Shown here: positions 28,607 to 36,538 of the stretch, piece by piece
Numbering within the stretch: position 1 is the stretch's first letter
Layout of the letters: every line of letters starts with the position of its first letter
Origin: Trichomonas tenax
Taxonomy: Eukaryota; Parabasalia; Trichomonadida; Trichomonadidae
Length of the DNA: 36,538 nucleotides
Assembly: GCA_023091735.1 (NCBI GenBank)
Contig: JALKBU010000498.1
Location: 1-36,538, forward strand
Direction: 5' to 3'
The notes under the pieces: model-generated
What the model was told of the DNA's origin: nothing
Database searches by the model: none
Seen by the model: the letters and a program-made list of their open reading frames with translations, nothing else
Program-made: the position numbers and the translations under genes

Positions 28607-29593
28607 TTATGCATGAATTTGCCCTGGATATGAAGGAATGGTAGATAACGATTTGAATTTCTGCGAATGAGCCTTCAAATGCTCCAAAGCCAATAAGCGC
28701 CTCTTGAGTTTCGAAATCTCTTCTAATTTCTGTTCGAGTTCGGCCTTCTTCTTCTTTAATTGTTCCATTTCGATAATTTTTGCTTTTTCTTTCTCAAACT
28801 TCGTCTGTGTGTAAGCGATCTTCACATCAGCGTTGTGTGCCAATGCAAGGATTTCGTTTACTGTTGGTGGTGATTTGATCGAGATTGTTTGGATTTTTTT
28901 GTTAAGCTTATGTAAACGCTTCTCAGCTTGCTTACAATTCTCATCTACTTGGATTGAGTACTCGTCAATTTGATTTTTCAACAATATTTGGGCTTTTTTG
29001 TAATTAATTTCAGGAATATTGGGCATATTTCGTAATTGGTTCTTTAATTCATGAACAAGTTGCTTGAAAGAAACTTCAAGATACTGAAAATACATAGCAC
29101 TAGCTTTCTTAAGCAACTTTTTCGTATATAACGGCGATTGTTTGAACACTAATGTTCGTGTATAGTATTTCTTATCAGCACGCATAAGCTGAAAGATTTC
29201 TTCCATTTTCGGAAGAATTGCTGCTTTAAATTGTGATGCATCAATTTTAAGACTGTGATTCTTAGAAATAGTCTTATCAGCAGTTGATATTGCCTTAGTG
29301 TAGTCCTTTATTGAGTCTTCGATCGTTTTAATTCCTTTCTTATATTTGTTGATTTGTGCAGCCATCAATTCAGGCTTTGGAGCATCTTTAACTCTTCCAA
29401 ACTTTTGCAGTATGTGATCGAAAGATTGTAAAATCGCAGTATACTCTTCGGTTTTTTGTGTTATGAATTCTTTCGAGTAAACTAAGCCTTCTTGGCCAGC
29501 TAATGCCTTTTTGTACGTATCGAGCATCGACTGCCGTTTAGCGATAGCAGCTTCATATTGGCTTATTGACTCTTCAACTGTTGTTTCAGACAT
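28607..29593 (-). CDS. Coiled-coil protein, function unknown
   Basis: A 328-residue protein starting MSETTVEESI. Nearly the whole chain is predicted helical; heptad-like patterns are clear at about 1-40 and strongest at 245-305 (KFEKEKAKIIEMEQLKKKKA). It is Lys-rich and has no signal peptide, membrane span or catalytic motif. A Pro-containing stretch near 196 (MPNIPEINY) breaks the helix into two halves. It could be a cytoskeletal or membrane-scaffold protein; BAR-type folds are one idea but the sequence gives no proof. The neighbours give no hint. The start is the only plausible ATG; no clear initiator is seen. Confidence 0.8.
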   Translation of the reverse strand: MSETTVEESISQYEAAIAKRQSMLDTYKKALAGQEGLVYSKEFITQKTEEYTAILQSFDHILQKFGRVKDAPKPELMAAQINKYKKGIKTIEDSIKDYTKAISTADKTISKNHSLKIDASQFKAAILPKMEEIFQLMRADKKYYTRTLVFKQSPLYTKKLLKKASAMYFQYLEVSFKQLVHELKNQLRNMPNIPEINYKKAQILLKNQIDEYSIQVDENCKQAEKRLHKLNKKIQTISIKSPPTVNEILALAHNADVKIAYTQTKFEKEKAKIIEMEQLKKKKAELEQKLEEISKLKRRLLALEHLKAHSQKFKSLSTIPSYPGQIHA

Positions 29594-30235
29594 TTTTTAT
29601 AATAAATTAGGGATCTTATTCTTACTCACCCCCTAAATTAGATATCCTCACATTCACAAATCTCGAAATCACATTAATTCCTTTATGCAACATCTCCATT
29701 TTTTCACGTTTCTATTCCATAATTAAATTTTCAAAAAATTTCGTGATAATTTTTATTGAAAATATTTTTTCATCGAAAGATATGCCATTTAACAAGATAA
29801 ACGATCAACATTCAATGTGTTGCGTTGTACCATGGTGTTCTCAGGGGAATATAATTTATATTATATCAAAAATCGAGACAAATTTAACACAATAATAAAC
29901 AAATATTTATAATATACAATGTCCATCATTGTCCGAGTATGTACTGTAAGCAAAACATCTCTCCAGGGACTCCTAAATTTGGGCGGGCTTTTCGGCTATT
30001 AGCGTAAATAATAGTTGAAAGAATGCGGAATGATTGTATTATCATGGTATATGCATTGGATGATCCAAACTTAGAACAACTTTTCTTCAGCGCCAGATAC
30101 AATAACATTATTCGAAAAAAGACGGATTCATGCTAAAATAAATCTTTGGTATAATATACATATAATAGGTGCCCATTCCTCTCATGATCCAGCATCTTAA
30201 AAAATACCCAAAGACAAAATTAATAAAGAACTTAA
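29594..30235. other. Intergenic spacer, tandem minus genes
   Basis: AT-rich spacer with the promoter of the coiled-coil gene. A 60-codon open stretch at 29926-30108 (minus) has no recognised features. No repeats seen. Confidence 0.5.
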
Positions 30236-30469
30236 CTATTTGTAGTAATTCTTCGGCGTTCCATACGGATCTTTCCTCTGTCCATACTCCTGTCGTAGTT
30301 TATTGAAATCATCGTTTAGTTGATGAATTTGCTGTATCTGGTTATCAATAAACTCCTTTAGCTTGATGCAATCGGCTTCCAGCTTGTTCCTGAAGTCGAG
30401 GAGAGCCGCGTACTCACTGACCACGCTATCAACGAACGCGTGGGAGATCTTTTCGGTCGGTTTGTTCAT
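30236..30469 (-). CDS. Small coiled-coil protein
   Basis: A 77-residue protein from the ATG at 30469 (MNKPTEKISH). Residues about 15-60 form one long amphipathic helix with Leu/Ile/Phe heptads (LKEFIDNQIQQIHQLN), then a charged tail ending GTPKNYYK. This size and shape suit a subunit of a small helical complex such as a tethering, prefoldin-like, Mediator-like or kinetochore assembly; no specific family is recognised. Support for a real gene: initiator-like TCACTTTTGC 27 bases upstream, and coding-like composition that is richer in GC than its flanks. Confidence 0.65.
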   Translation of the reverse strand: MNKPTEKISHAFVDSVVSEYAALLDFRNKLEADCIKLKEFIDNQIQQIHQLNDDFNKLRQEYGQRKDPYGTPKNYYK

Positions 30470-30834
30470 TTTTTTGGACAAGAACCGAGCAAAAGTGACA
30501 CGAAACTCCTATATTTTTTCATTATCTTTTTCTCTTATTCAAGATGTAGGCTTTTGGGACTCTTCAGATGCAGTTTTTCAATCCCAAGCGACATGAAATC
30601 AATATATTGACTCTTTCTATAAAATCTATATTAACACATCTTTTGCTGTTATTGGATATCATTTTTATGGACTGGACATTAATTTGCCTCGCTACCGATT
30701 TGATATTTTTAGATTGAATTATGTTTCAATAAATTTGTTGATTAAGAATGTAAAAGGGAATTGGGAAGAATAAGCTTAGTAGAAATATATAAATAAGGGG
30801 TTATTTTGTACTAAAGATACAGCAAATCTAAAAT
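30470..30834. other. Intergenic spacer, tandem minus genes
   Basis: About 365 bases of AT-rich DNA holding the small coiled-coil gene promoter and the 3' flank of the next gene. Nothing else seen. Confidence 0.6.
30488..30500 (-). promoter_or_regulatory. Initiator-like element of the small coiled-coil gene
   Basis: On the minus strand TGTCACTTTTGCTC points toward the gene; putative +1 A at 30496, 27 bases before the ATG. Confidence 0.55.
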
Positions 30835-31662
30835 TTATTTGCCAAGCTTGGCGACAGCCTCGCCGATTTCCTTAACAGCATCAACAGCCTGCTGATCGCG
30901 CTCCTTCTGGCGGGCGATCATAGCATCGTATTGCTGCTTAGCGTACTCAAGCTGTTGTGGTGTGTATGGAACTGGAAGCTCAGACTTGTTGTCGATGGCC
31001 TTCTTGACGGCATCCTTCATAGCCTCGAGGAAGCCTGTTGGAACGCGAACAAGGCCGAGGGCAACTGGTGAGAATGCAAGAGCGATAGCATCAACAATCT
31101 TGTCAGCAGAAACAGAAGCATCTGTGTAGCGGATTTCAGCGACGTTCTTCATCTTAAGGAAGGAGGATGTGATTGTGTTAACAACCATCCAGTCCTTAGC
31201 AATCTTAGCGCCGTGGACTTCCATGCGGACGGACTCAATACGGAGGGCGGAGTTAGAGCCGAAGGTGACTGGTGTGAATGTGTAGATCCACATGAATAAG
31301 TCGAGAGTGCCGGCGTTAGCGGAAACAGCTGTGAGGGCCTTCTGTGCGGACTCGAAGGCGTAACCCTGGAAGTCAGCGAGAGCCTGGAGGTAGTCAACAA
31401 CCTCATCCTTGTGAGCGAGAGCCTTCTTTGATGTTGTCTTTTGGATGATGCGCGGAATGAGGTACTTGTTGATGTAGTTTTCACCTTGATCGAACTTGAT
31501 TGTCATAGAGTCAACAGAAGAGAAAGAATAGAAATCCCAGAAACCTTTGCCGTGGCCAGAAGCTGTAACTGTCTCAACGACCTCCTTCTTGAAGGCCTGA
31601 ACAAGCTTAAGACCGCTAGAGAGGGCGGAAATAACGGCGCATGCAATAAGAATAGCCGACAT
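30835..31662 (-). CDS. Unrecognised, probably abundant protein with hydrophobic N-terminus
   Basis: A 275-residue protein starting MSAILIACAVISALSSG, which looks like a signal peptide or N-terminal anchor. The rest is a mixed alpha/beta chain, rich in Ala and Val, with almost no Cys after the N-terminus and an amphipathic C-terminal helix (about 235-275, QQLEYAKQQYDAMIARQKE). No known domain is recognised. The coding DNA is markedly GC-rich with a narrow codon set (GTC/GTT, GCC/GCT, AAG), like the thioredoxin reductase, which suggests high expression. A very good initiator, TCATTAAA, lies 10 bases before the ATG, and the stop TAA is followed by A. Location (secreted, lumenal or membrane) is inference. 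Confidence 0.8.
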   Translation of the reverse strand: MSAILIACAVISALSSGLKLVQAFKKEVVETVTASGHGKGFWDFYSFSSVDSMTIKFDQGENYINKYLIPRIIQKTTSKKALAHKDEVVDYLQALADFQGYAFESAQKALTAVSANAGTLDLFMWIYTFTPVTFGSNSALRIESVRMEVHGAKIAKDWMVVNTITSSFLKMKNVAEIRYTDASVSADKIVDAIALAFSPVALGLVRVPTGFLEAMKDAVKKAIDNKSELPVPYTPQQLEYAKQQYDAMIARQKERDQQAVDAVKEIGEAVAKLGK

Positions 31663-31676
31663 TAATTTTAATGAAT
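31663..31676 (-). promoter_or_regulatory. Initiator-like element of the 31662 gene
   Basis: TTCATTAAAATTA reads toward the gene, putative +1 A at 31672, leader about 10 bases. Just upstream is AAAAGCG-GTTTT-CGCTTTT, a small palindrome containing AGCGGTTT, which fits the published M3 consensus but on the opposite strand. Confidence 0.65.
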
Positions 31677-31792
31677 TTTGTGTTGAAAAAGCGGTTTTCG
31701 CTTTTGGTCTAACACTTTTTTCTCCATCTTCATTTTTTACGAAATATTTCTGCTTCTACACTTGTTATAGTGATGTTATATAATCGGATCCA

Positions 31793-31940
31793 TTTACATG
31801 ACAAAATATATTATTCACATGTCATATCATAATGATTTTTTACACAACAAATTTTTCTTTTGATAAATTTACATGACAAATCATTATCAAATTTAATTTA
31901 CATGACAAAAGATATATTTTTGATAGATTTACGCGTCAAA
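31793..31940 (+). repeat. Spaced TTTACATGACAAA repeats
   Basis: TTTACATGACAAA at 31793, 31868 and 31897, a variant TTTACGCGTCAAA at 31928, and an inverted partial copy TCACATGTCA at 31814. Spacing between starts is 75, 29 and 31 bases. It could be a multi-site binding array between two divergent promoters. Confidence 0.75.
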
Positions 31941-32333
31941 TTTGAAAATCATCTTTGATTTCATTGCAAAACAAACTGATATCAATAACATCATATAACA
32001 AAATAAGATACATACTAAGAATAGGATGCATTAGTAAAGCTTTTATTAAAAAATGATGAGGATGATATTGAAATTTAGTGAATAGGGAATGAATAAAGAA
32101 TGAAACAAAATTTGGCGAAAGCCGAAGTAGTGTTATATTTTTTGAATATATGAGGATTTATTTGGCTGAAGATTTTTAATTTTGAAAATAATTAAAGCTA
32201 TGATTTTCATAATTCTTCGATATATACAAAATTTGGCCCAAAGAAGTCAAAGCCTGATTTGGAAGCTCCAATATTGAAATGGAAAACGTTTTCAATGTTT
32301 TTGTAAAATTTTAAACGTCTTTCCAAAAAATTT

Positions 32334-33365
32334 ATGGGAATTGCGTTTCTCATCAAAACTTCGAAAGTTAAAGATGGGAAAGCACCACTGTACATTGTTC
32401 TGAAGAATGCTGTCAACAAGATTGGCAGACACAGCGATATCAAGATTGATACTGATAAAGGACAAGAAATTTCGAAACTACACACAACTATATATCGCAG
32501 AGTCAAGGATGGCGAAGATAATTGGATCATTGAAGATAACGACAGCTTAAATGGAACATTCGTTAACAAGAGAAAGATTCATCGCATTTACTTAACAAAT
32601 CGTGACGAAATCGTGTTTGGAGGAGGTCACAACTTCATCAAAGGTGATATATTAGAATCCACCGAGAATGCACCCTGCAGATACGTTTTTTACGTTCCAT
32701 TGAAGAATGTCAAGTTTATGCCTGGATCTAACCTAAATAAGTCAATCTGTTCGAGTGGACTTTGTGAGTTGTGTCCAATTTGCTTTGGTCCGCTCACAGC
32801 TTCTGAGACATTACCTTGTAATCATACTTTTTGCTTAACTTGCATTCATCAGTGGGCTGAGCAGTGTATACAGCAACTAAGGCCATGTGTTTGCCCTATG
32901 TGTCGCGCTGTTTTCCAGAAAAGCCAATTATCGCCAGAAGAAACTGTGATAACAGATAATGAGATCCAAGTCTTAACAACAGAGCCATTTTTACGTGACC
33001 TACATGTTAAAAACTGCAAGAAGATCAAAGCCATCAATGTATTTAAGAGATGGAAGCAGAAACACGCAATTAAATTTTGGGATCTTTTTAGCAAAGTCGC
33101 ACAAAACCAAACACGAGTGGCAATATTCCTACACATTGTGAAGCTCACTCCTAACTCTGTGTTTGCTGCTTCAGATGAAGATCTTCAAACTTGTATTTTG
33201 AATTTAACCGGAAAAGTCAACTCCACCAACAGGAATGAGATGATTCAAACTATTCTTTTTATCATTGCTAAAAAATTCGTTCCTCACATTCCTCCAAAAA
33301 TTAGAATTCCTTCTGGTGGAAGTAAATCCGCTAGAGGCTACGTCCACCCACTTCTTTTCCGCTGA
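32334..33365 (+). CDS. FHA-RING protein, putative E3 ubiquitin ligase
   Basis: A 343-residue protein. An N-terminal FHA domain (about 15-110) shows the GR (31-32), S-x-x-H (47-50) and NGTFVN (73-78) signature used to bind phosphothreonine. A C3HC4 RING finger follows (147-190): Cys147, Cys150, Cys162, His164, Cys167, Cys170, Cys187 and Cys190 are all present. This order is that of the CHFR/RNF8 type of E3 ligase, which marks phosphorylated partners with ubiquitin in cell-cycle checkpoint or DNA-damage control. The C-terminal 150 residues are helical and unassigned. ATG at 32334; no clear initiator. The substrate and pathway in this organism are unknown. Confidence 0.9.
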   Translation: MGIAFLIKTSKVKDGKAPLYIVLKNAVNKIGRHSDIKIDTDKGQEISKLHTTIYRRVKDGEDNWIIEDNDSLNGTFVNKRKIHRIYLTNRDEIVFGGGHNFIKGDILESTENAPCRYVFYVPLKNVKFMPGSNLNKSICSSGLCELCPICFGPLTASETLPCNHTFCLTCIHQWAEQCIQQLRPCVCPMCRAVFQKSQLSPEETVITDNEIQVLTTEPFLRDLHVKNCKKIKAINVFKRWKQKHAIKFWDLFSKVAQNQTRVAIFLHIVKLTPNSVFAASDEDLQTCILNLTGKVNSTNRNEMIQTILFIIAKKFVPHIPPKIRIPSGGSKSARGYVHPLLFR

Positions 33366-33589
33366 ATTGCTTATTTCTTTTCTTTTGTTTGTATTTTTAA
33401 AAATGATTAATATTAATCCAACACATCAATAATATTTTTGAAATTATTACCATATTCTGTTCCTATTTCCTTGTAGTCAGTTTCAACCAGTGTTTAAGAA
33501 ATCAAACACATTTATATTGGTAATATAGTTCGTCCAAAATCTCGTCCGATGGGTCTCAAAAAATTGAATGATACTTCCAGAAGAACTCG

Positions 33590-33787
33590 ATGTATTCAGT
33601 TTTACCAGCAAAAATCATCATTTTCGTCGTTGGCGGTGTCACATACGAAGAAGCAAGAATTTGCCACTTGCTGAGCAACAAGGACTTCGAAGTCATTGTT
33701 GGAGGCACTGATAATATCAACGCCAAACAATTCATCCAATATGAGATGATGAAATATAACAAAAATATGTATCAGTTCCTGATATGA
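33590..33787 (+). pseudogene. Sec1/Munc18-family (Vps45-like) C-terminal fragment
   Basis: A 65-codon frame with AKIIIFVVGGVTYEEARI and then FEVIVGGTDNINAKQF, the last conserved strands of Sec1/Munc18 proteins, best of the Vps45 type; these proteins guide SNARE assembly in vesicle fusion. The full protein is over 500 residues, and the frame upstream of the ATG is closed by TGA at 33569 with no Sec1-like sequence. It is a truncated copy. The C-terminal end after NAKQF diverges. It lies just downstream of the FHA-RING gene. Confidence 0.75.
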
Positions 33788-33865
33788 TAAAGACTTTCTT
33801 CATACATAAAATTAAATTATATAAATATGAAAACTACTTATTTAATTTCTTAAGGGGCGACTAAC

Positions 33866-34360
33866 ATGAGATGTAAACTATTCAAAATAACAACTTTAGC
33901 TGTTTCGTATCTGTCATCCATCAGGATGTTTGAGTTTGATTTTCAAGCTAATTTATATCAATTTTATATAATCGAAGGCGATATGGGTGGAATAGGAGGC
34001 TCTGGGTATTATGGTGGTGCATCAGTTTATATCTCTGGTGCGGGTGGTAGAGGAAGTTCGTTCATTTCCGGTCACGAAGGTTGCATTGCAATCAAAAGTG
34101 AATTTGATGAATCTCCTTCCAACACATCGATCCATTATTCAGGCCTCTATTTCACCAATACTAAGATGATAACAGACAATAATCCAATGCCATTATATCA
34201 TTCTCCTACAGCCGAAGGTTTAGGTAATCTTGGAAGAGGTGCTTTTAGATTGACAGTATTAAGTCAATTTATATCTATTGGAAATGCTTACGAACTTCGA
34301 GCAAAATTTCATATATTTTCCTCAGCTGATGCTCCTATAATAGAGCTGGATTATCTGTAA
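33866..34360 (+). pseudogene. Glycine-rich (ALK/LTK-like) domain fragment
   Basis: A 164-codon frame. Residues about 37-115 (GDMGGIGGSGYYGGASVY, GAGGRGSSFISGHEGC, then SIHYSGLYFTNTKMI) match the conserved end of the glycine-rich domain found in a large trichomonad family of surface-type proteins. In that family the domain is preceded by a signal peptide and several hundred residues; here only its last part remains behind a short unrelated N-terminus. After LGNLGRGAFRLTVL the frame runs on with unrelated sequence. Probably a gene remnant; transcription of the short frame cannot be excluded. Confidence 0.65.
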
Positions 34361-34583
34361 TTACAATGCAATGTTAACAAAAGATGATTTCAAACTTTTG
34401 ATAAAATTCTTATATCACTTTGTTAGAAAAAGATAAATGACATCGATTATTCATTTTTGAATGTTTTCTCTGAAGTTTTGATTCATGCGAGAATAAAAAT
34501 ATAATCAGACATCAATTCAGTGTATTCGAATTGATAGGTTTCATTTTATCTTTATCGATTCAAATGATTAATTTTAATATAAT

Positions 34584-35801
34584 TCATAACAACATAAATT
34601 TATTATTCTCTATAATATTGTTAGCATTTAAATTGTTTGGATTTTTTGATAGACAAATGCCCAATTCCATTGACTTCATTGCTTTGGTTAAATTAAGCTT
34701 TATCTTTGAAGTTTGAAAATGCTGATATTCGGTTTGTTGATACAAGACTAAAATCAATTTAAATGTTCTCGCTTGAGCATAAATGAAAGAATCCGGCCAA
34801 TCAAGCATCACACATACATTGACAGATTTCTCTTTCATGAACATCTGACTTCCTGTTAATCCGCTTCCAACAGGACTGAATACATGTTTTATTTGAGTCA
34901 AATAAATTGCTGCTTTTCTGAGGCCTTTAATATGTCCATCCAAAACTTCTCATTTGATGTCTCTATATTTGATCTCTAAGAGAGCTTTGAAGTCCTTAAA
35001 ATTAACAATGTGCCGCTTTTTGCCTTTTGGTCTATTGATCAAAACATATTTCGTTGCTTTGTAGGAATCCAAATTATATTTCGATTTAAACAGATTTGAT
35101 ACATTTACCATTGGAGAACCAATTAACTTAAATTCGATGTTATACAGGATATGAAGCTTTTTGACAGCAACATATTGTGGTTTATATATTTTTACAACAT
35201 TTTTTGTGTTAAATCCCATCAATTTCATGAATTCGATTGTATAATCATGCCATTGAAAGATCAGAATTGGTAAAGTATTGATTAAATCTTGAGGTATCAA
35301 TAAAAAAGCAGGGAATACATCATGAGCGAGAGTTCCAAAAAAGTAGGTGTGATGGTGATTTAAGCAAATTGCTTCATCATAAGTTTTCAATGAATGCGTC
35401 GAGAAAATATCAAACTCAAGGTTTCCAAATTGACGTATAAATGATCCATTGTAAAGAATTTGGAAGTTATTTCTAACAATGACATTTCTTAGTATATAGT
35501 ATGTTACTGTAGTAGCATTAGGTTTGTAAAATTCGATATTGTCGAGTGAAAAAATTCTTTTCCAATTAAGTATGTCTTCTGGTATTGGCAAGTGTAATTG
35601 CGTTTCTTGAATGATGCATTCAGGAGGCAGTGTATCAATGATGTTATGTCGATAGCTGATAGAGAATTGAGCATCAAAAACGAAACATAAGCAATAGCAA
35701 ATGAGAACAATACATGCAAGATAGCAAATCCGAAGACACAGGAATACTTTCTTTGATTCTAAAATGCTCCTAACTGTATTTCCGAATATGTTTAAGTACA
35801 T
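34584..35801 (-). pseudogene. GT61-family glycosyltransferase with one in-frame TGA
   Basis: The frame from the ATG at 35801 runs 283 codons to TGA (34950-34952) and then continues, same frame, for another 121 codons to the natural end at 34584. The first part has an N-terminal anchor (about 19-42) and HTYFFGTLAHDVFPAFLLIP, the GT61 region equivalent to NYFHW...P; the second has FSPVGSGLTG and FMKEKSVNVCVML, the conserved GT61 C-terminal motif. GT61 enzymes are Golgi type II membrane glycosyltransferases. The single TGA sits where a Trp codon (TGG) would be plausible. It may be a recent pseudogene, an allele or a sequence error. Both halves are otherwise intact. TCACAG lies just before the ATG. 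Confidence 0.8.
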
Positions 35802-36412
35802 CTGTGATATTGCTTTTCAATAATACAAATTTTTGCTATTTTCAAATTATTTCAATTATTAATGTCATGATTCATCATTAATTTTTTTTTGAAATTCAAT
35901 GAAAACAGAGGTTAAATTATAAAACATTCATAAGACAATGATGTGTGATTTTATTATCTTTTTGATTTTACCTTATTTTTCAGATGGATCCCCATGAAAC
36001 GGCATTTAAATCTGTGTGTTATATTACTCACTAAGCAAGATTTTTTTTCAAAAATAATTCACAACCTTCTCCAACCTTGATCATATTCAGTTCTGAAGGT
36101 ATATGAATCACCTTATATTTTCACGATCAATAGATTAATAATAATCATTAAAAAACGAACACATCATTCAATTCAAAACATTACCCACACTTTATTATGT
36201 CACCACTGTGCAATTTTCTCATTTTTTTTAATTCACAAGCCACAATTTCATTGTAAGCATTTAAATGAATTCATTGAGATAATTTTGTACATTGATTTTG
36301 AGCAAAAATCAAACGCTAAATCTTTATGACCTTCAGATATGAGAGTTGGTCATTTTTTCTATTTTTAATTTATAAATTCATGGTTTAGATAAATCGTAAC
36401 TAACGAATTTAG
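35802..36412. other. Intergenic spacer to the terminal repeat
   Basis: AT-rich DNA with the GT61 promoter at its left end. No gene seen. Several poly-T runs (for example 35881, 36041) occur. Confidence 0.5.
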
Positions 36413-36538
36413 GGGAAAAATTTTCCTTCTACGGTGTAGTCCCGCGACCTTCATAACTTTTTATCTGATCAATATTTTTTCGATTTGAAAGTACTTTCAT
36501 GTACATATTGATAGTTGTCTATCCAGTGGTATAAGTGG
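36413..36538 (+). repeat. 126-base repeat, copy B (cut by the window end)
   Basis: Inverted relative to 9229-9354, about 96% identical by eye. It begins GGGAAAAATTTTCCTTC, then a GC-rich patch (GGTGTAGTCCCGCGACC), and is still matching at the last base, so the element continues beyond the window. Confidence 0.9.

Larger units (their letters stand above)
31663..32333. other. Divergent intergenic spacer
   Basis: AT-rich spacer with promoters for the genes at 31662 (minus) and 32334 (plus). Its centre holds the TTTACATGAC repeat cluster (31793-31940). No gene seen. Confidence 0.6.

Noticed and set aside
34950..34952. TGA read as Trp (recoding) in the GT61 gene
   Set aside because: Parabasalids use the standard code and other genes here end properly in TGA, for example the TKL kinase and the GT61 neighbour fragments; a mutation or error is simpler.
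9229..36538. A Maverick/Polinton element bounded by the inverted 126-base repeats
   Set aside because: None of the expected genes (protein-primed DNA polymerase B, retroviral-type integrase, packaging ATPase, capsid, protease) lies between them; the content is host genes.
1..36538. tRNA, rRNA, snRNA genes and CRISPR arrays
   Set aside because: No cloverleaf with a GTTCRA-type T-loop, no rRNA core and no regularly spaced repeats were seen by eye; a tRNAscan/cmscan run would settle it.

Overview
The window looks like nuclear DNA of a parabasalid protist, most probably Trichomonas vaginalis or a close relative. The evidence is: AT-rich spacers of up to 3 kb; intronless genes on both strands; initiator-like TCA(C/T)(T/A) motifs 10-40 bases before several ATGs; and protein families typical of trichomonads (DUF3447-type ankyrin proteins, TKL and CK1 kinases with extra domains, huge multi-membrane-span class III cyclases, glycine-rich ALK/LTK-like fragments, GT61 glycosyltransferases, a bacterial-type thioredoxin reductase). 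Species assignment is inference; no rRNA or marker gene is present.

Layout. 1-590: 5' part of an ankyrin-type protein (minus). 1479-2411: Spt20-like protein. 2661-3500: eight-span membrane protein. 4487-4750: small Glu/Pro-rich protein. 4880-7204: TKL kinase. 7205-10338: a 3.1 kb spacer with repeat copies and a GC-rich, possibly structured island near 9.95-10.07 kb. 10339-11955: CK1 kinase. 11956-13513: spacer with a 284-base inverted-repeat element. 13514-18328: membrane adenylyl cyclase with PAS domain. 18406-23177 (minus): GH99-family protein with altered catalytic residues, type I membrane protein, and the axonemal inner-arm dynein intermediate chain DNAI3/WDR63/IC140; a Rab GTPase tail fragment lies between the first two. 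23178-24999: repeat-rich spacer with a tyrosine-recombinase C-terminal remnant and two hairpins. 25000-26277: PP1-like phosphatase. 27392-28306: thioredoxin reductase. 28607-31662 (minus): two coiled-coil proteins and an unrecognised, GC-rich, probably abundant protein. 32334-33365: FHA-RING protein. 33590-35801: gene fragments (Vps45/Sec1 tail, glycine-rich domain) and a GT61 gene with one in-frame stop. The last 126 bases repeat, inverted, a sequence at 9229-9354.

How the genes relate. There is no operon logic; each gene appears to have its own promoter. Several products belong to signalling (TKL kinase, CK1 kinase, adenylyl cyclase, PP1-like phosphatase, FHA-RING ligase), but these families are so expanded in trichomonads that their proximity may be chance. 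The dynein chain fits a flagellated cell and the thioredoxin reductase fits the thiol redox system of an anaerobic protist. The most notable features are the non-coding ones (GC-rich island, foldback elements, inverted 126-base repeat, recurring TTTACATGAC motif) and the truncated or altered genes.
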